A DNA stretch of 64,000 bases from NCBI RefSeq assembly GCF_019443425.1, contig NZ_CP080382.1:3720001-3784000 (forward strand), read 5' to 3'. The notes beneath the pieces are model-generated. The model saw nothing but the letters and a program-made list of their open reading frames with translations, was not told the DNA's origin and made no database searches. The stretch is from Arthrobacter sp. PAMC25284 (GTDB taxonomy: Bacteria; Actinomycetota; Actinomycetes; Actinomycetales; Micrococcaceae). Shown here piece after piece: positions 63,622-64,000 of the stretch (position 1 is its first letter; each line of letters starts with the position of its first letter). Position numbers and translations under genes: made by a program.

Positions 63622-64000
63622 CTAGAACTTCTGGTCCTTCAGCGGCCCGAAACCCTTGCCCCGGAGCCCGGTGGAAAAGGCCTGGAACCAGCTGGCCAGG
63701 CCGCGGAAATCGCCACGGCGCAGGAAATATCCGAGGTAACCGCCGACGTCGGCCACGAAGGACTTAACGCGGAAGTGGCGCCGGATCATGTAGCCGCGGT
63801 TCCGGTAGTAGAAGTACCGCTTGAACGCGGAGTCCGGAACAATCACGTGCCACCGGGCCCCGAAGACGTGCTTGGTTTCGGAAAAAGCGTGCGGGTGCGT
63901 GATGGCGGCCGTGGTGACAGTCCCGAATCGGATCCCGGCCTTCCGGAGCCTGAGCGTAAAGTCGACCTCGTCGCCGCGGATGAAGAGCCGCATGTCCGGC
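63622..64000 (-). CDS. family 2 glycosyltransferase, C-terminal part (partial)
   Basis: The gene extends beyond the window on its 5' side; 125 residues are visible. The motif RGDEVDFTLRLRKAGIRFGT resembles the acidic catalytic loop and helix of GT2 enzymes similar to galactofuranosyl or rhamnosyl transferases, followed by AITHPHAF and a C-terminal basic helical part (YRNRGYMIRRHFRVKSF) likely to lie at the membrane. It belongs with the wall-polymer gene next to it. Confidence 0.82.
   Translation of the reverse strand, partial: PDMRLFIRGDEVDFTLRLRKAGIRFGTVTTAAITHPHAFSETKHVFGARWHVIVPDSAFKRYFYYRNRGYMIRRHFRVKSFVADVGGYLGYFLRRGDFRGLASWFQAFSTGLRGKGFGPLKDQKF

Overview
The window comes from a high-GC actinomycete and fits the Micrococcaceae (Arthrobacter/Pseudarthrobacter type). 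The evidence is a SigR/RsrA redox sigma pair, a multifunctional 2-oxoglutarate decarboxylase (Kgd), the 24-residue ribosomal protein bL37, GuaB1, hom-thrC-thrB, Rho with a large basic insert, a SAM-IV riboswitch, and many genes whose -10 box sits exactly 6 nt before the start codon (leaderless transcripts). Genus is inference from gene content.

Layout. 0-5 kb: a truncated hypothetical gene, a DHA2-type MFS exporter, and an operon mntH-mntR-crcB-crcB (manganese uptake, its repressor, paired fluoride channels). 5-13.5 kb: a methyltransferase, a class V aminotransferase behind a SAM-IV riboswitch with its own terminator, aroA-rsgA and hisN, a DoxX-like gene, then sigR-rsrA and bL37. 13.5-24 kb: a PadR/DUF4097 pair, an SGNH hydrolase, kgd, guaB1 and two overlapping CNNM/CorC genes. 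24-27.6 kb: a zinc ABC uptake operon behind a 39-bp palindrome, with zur downstream. 27.6-43 kb: an MBL-fold hydrolase, a Cds1-like enzyme and a rhodanese, a NarL-type two-component system facing an ABC exporter, ADH-HIT, hrpA, a GlxA-type regulator, and an emfourin/M4 metalloprotease pair. 43-47.3 kb: a patchwork with a microprotein-channel pair, an antiporter, a Rieske relic and a divergent Gfo/Idh gene, ending at tRNA-Arg(CCG). 47.4-50.4 kb: a three-gene flavin-based transmembrane electron-transfer cluster. 50.5-64 kb: the housekeeping run argS-lysA-hom-thrC-thrB-rho-prfA-prmC-sua5, followed by envelope glycosyltransferases.

Four one-base frameshifts (mntH, doxX, kgd twice) all lie in GGGCC(C) tracts and all look like one extra base. 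Because kgd should be a central-metabolism gene, a systematic sequence error is more likely than four independent pseudogenes.

The most interesting items are: the dual-start sigR gene with a perfect autoregulatory promoter; the SAM-IV switch on a desulfurase-like gene; the flavinylation cluster; the emfourin-protease pair; a three-way-junction element between rho and prfA; a filterless channel coupled to a 44-residue ORF; and the repeated leaderless-promoter architecture.
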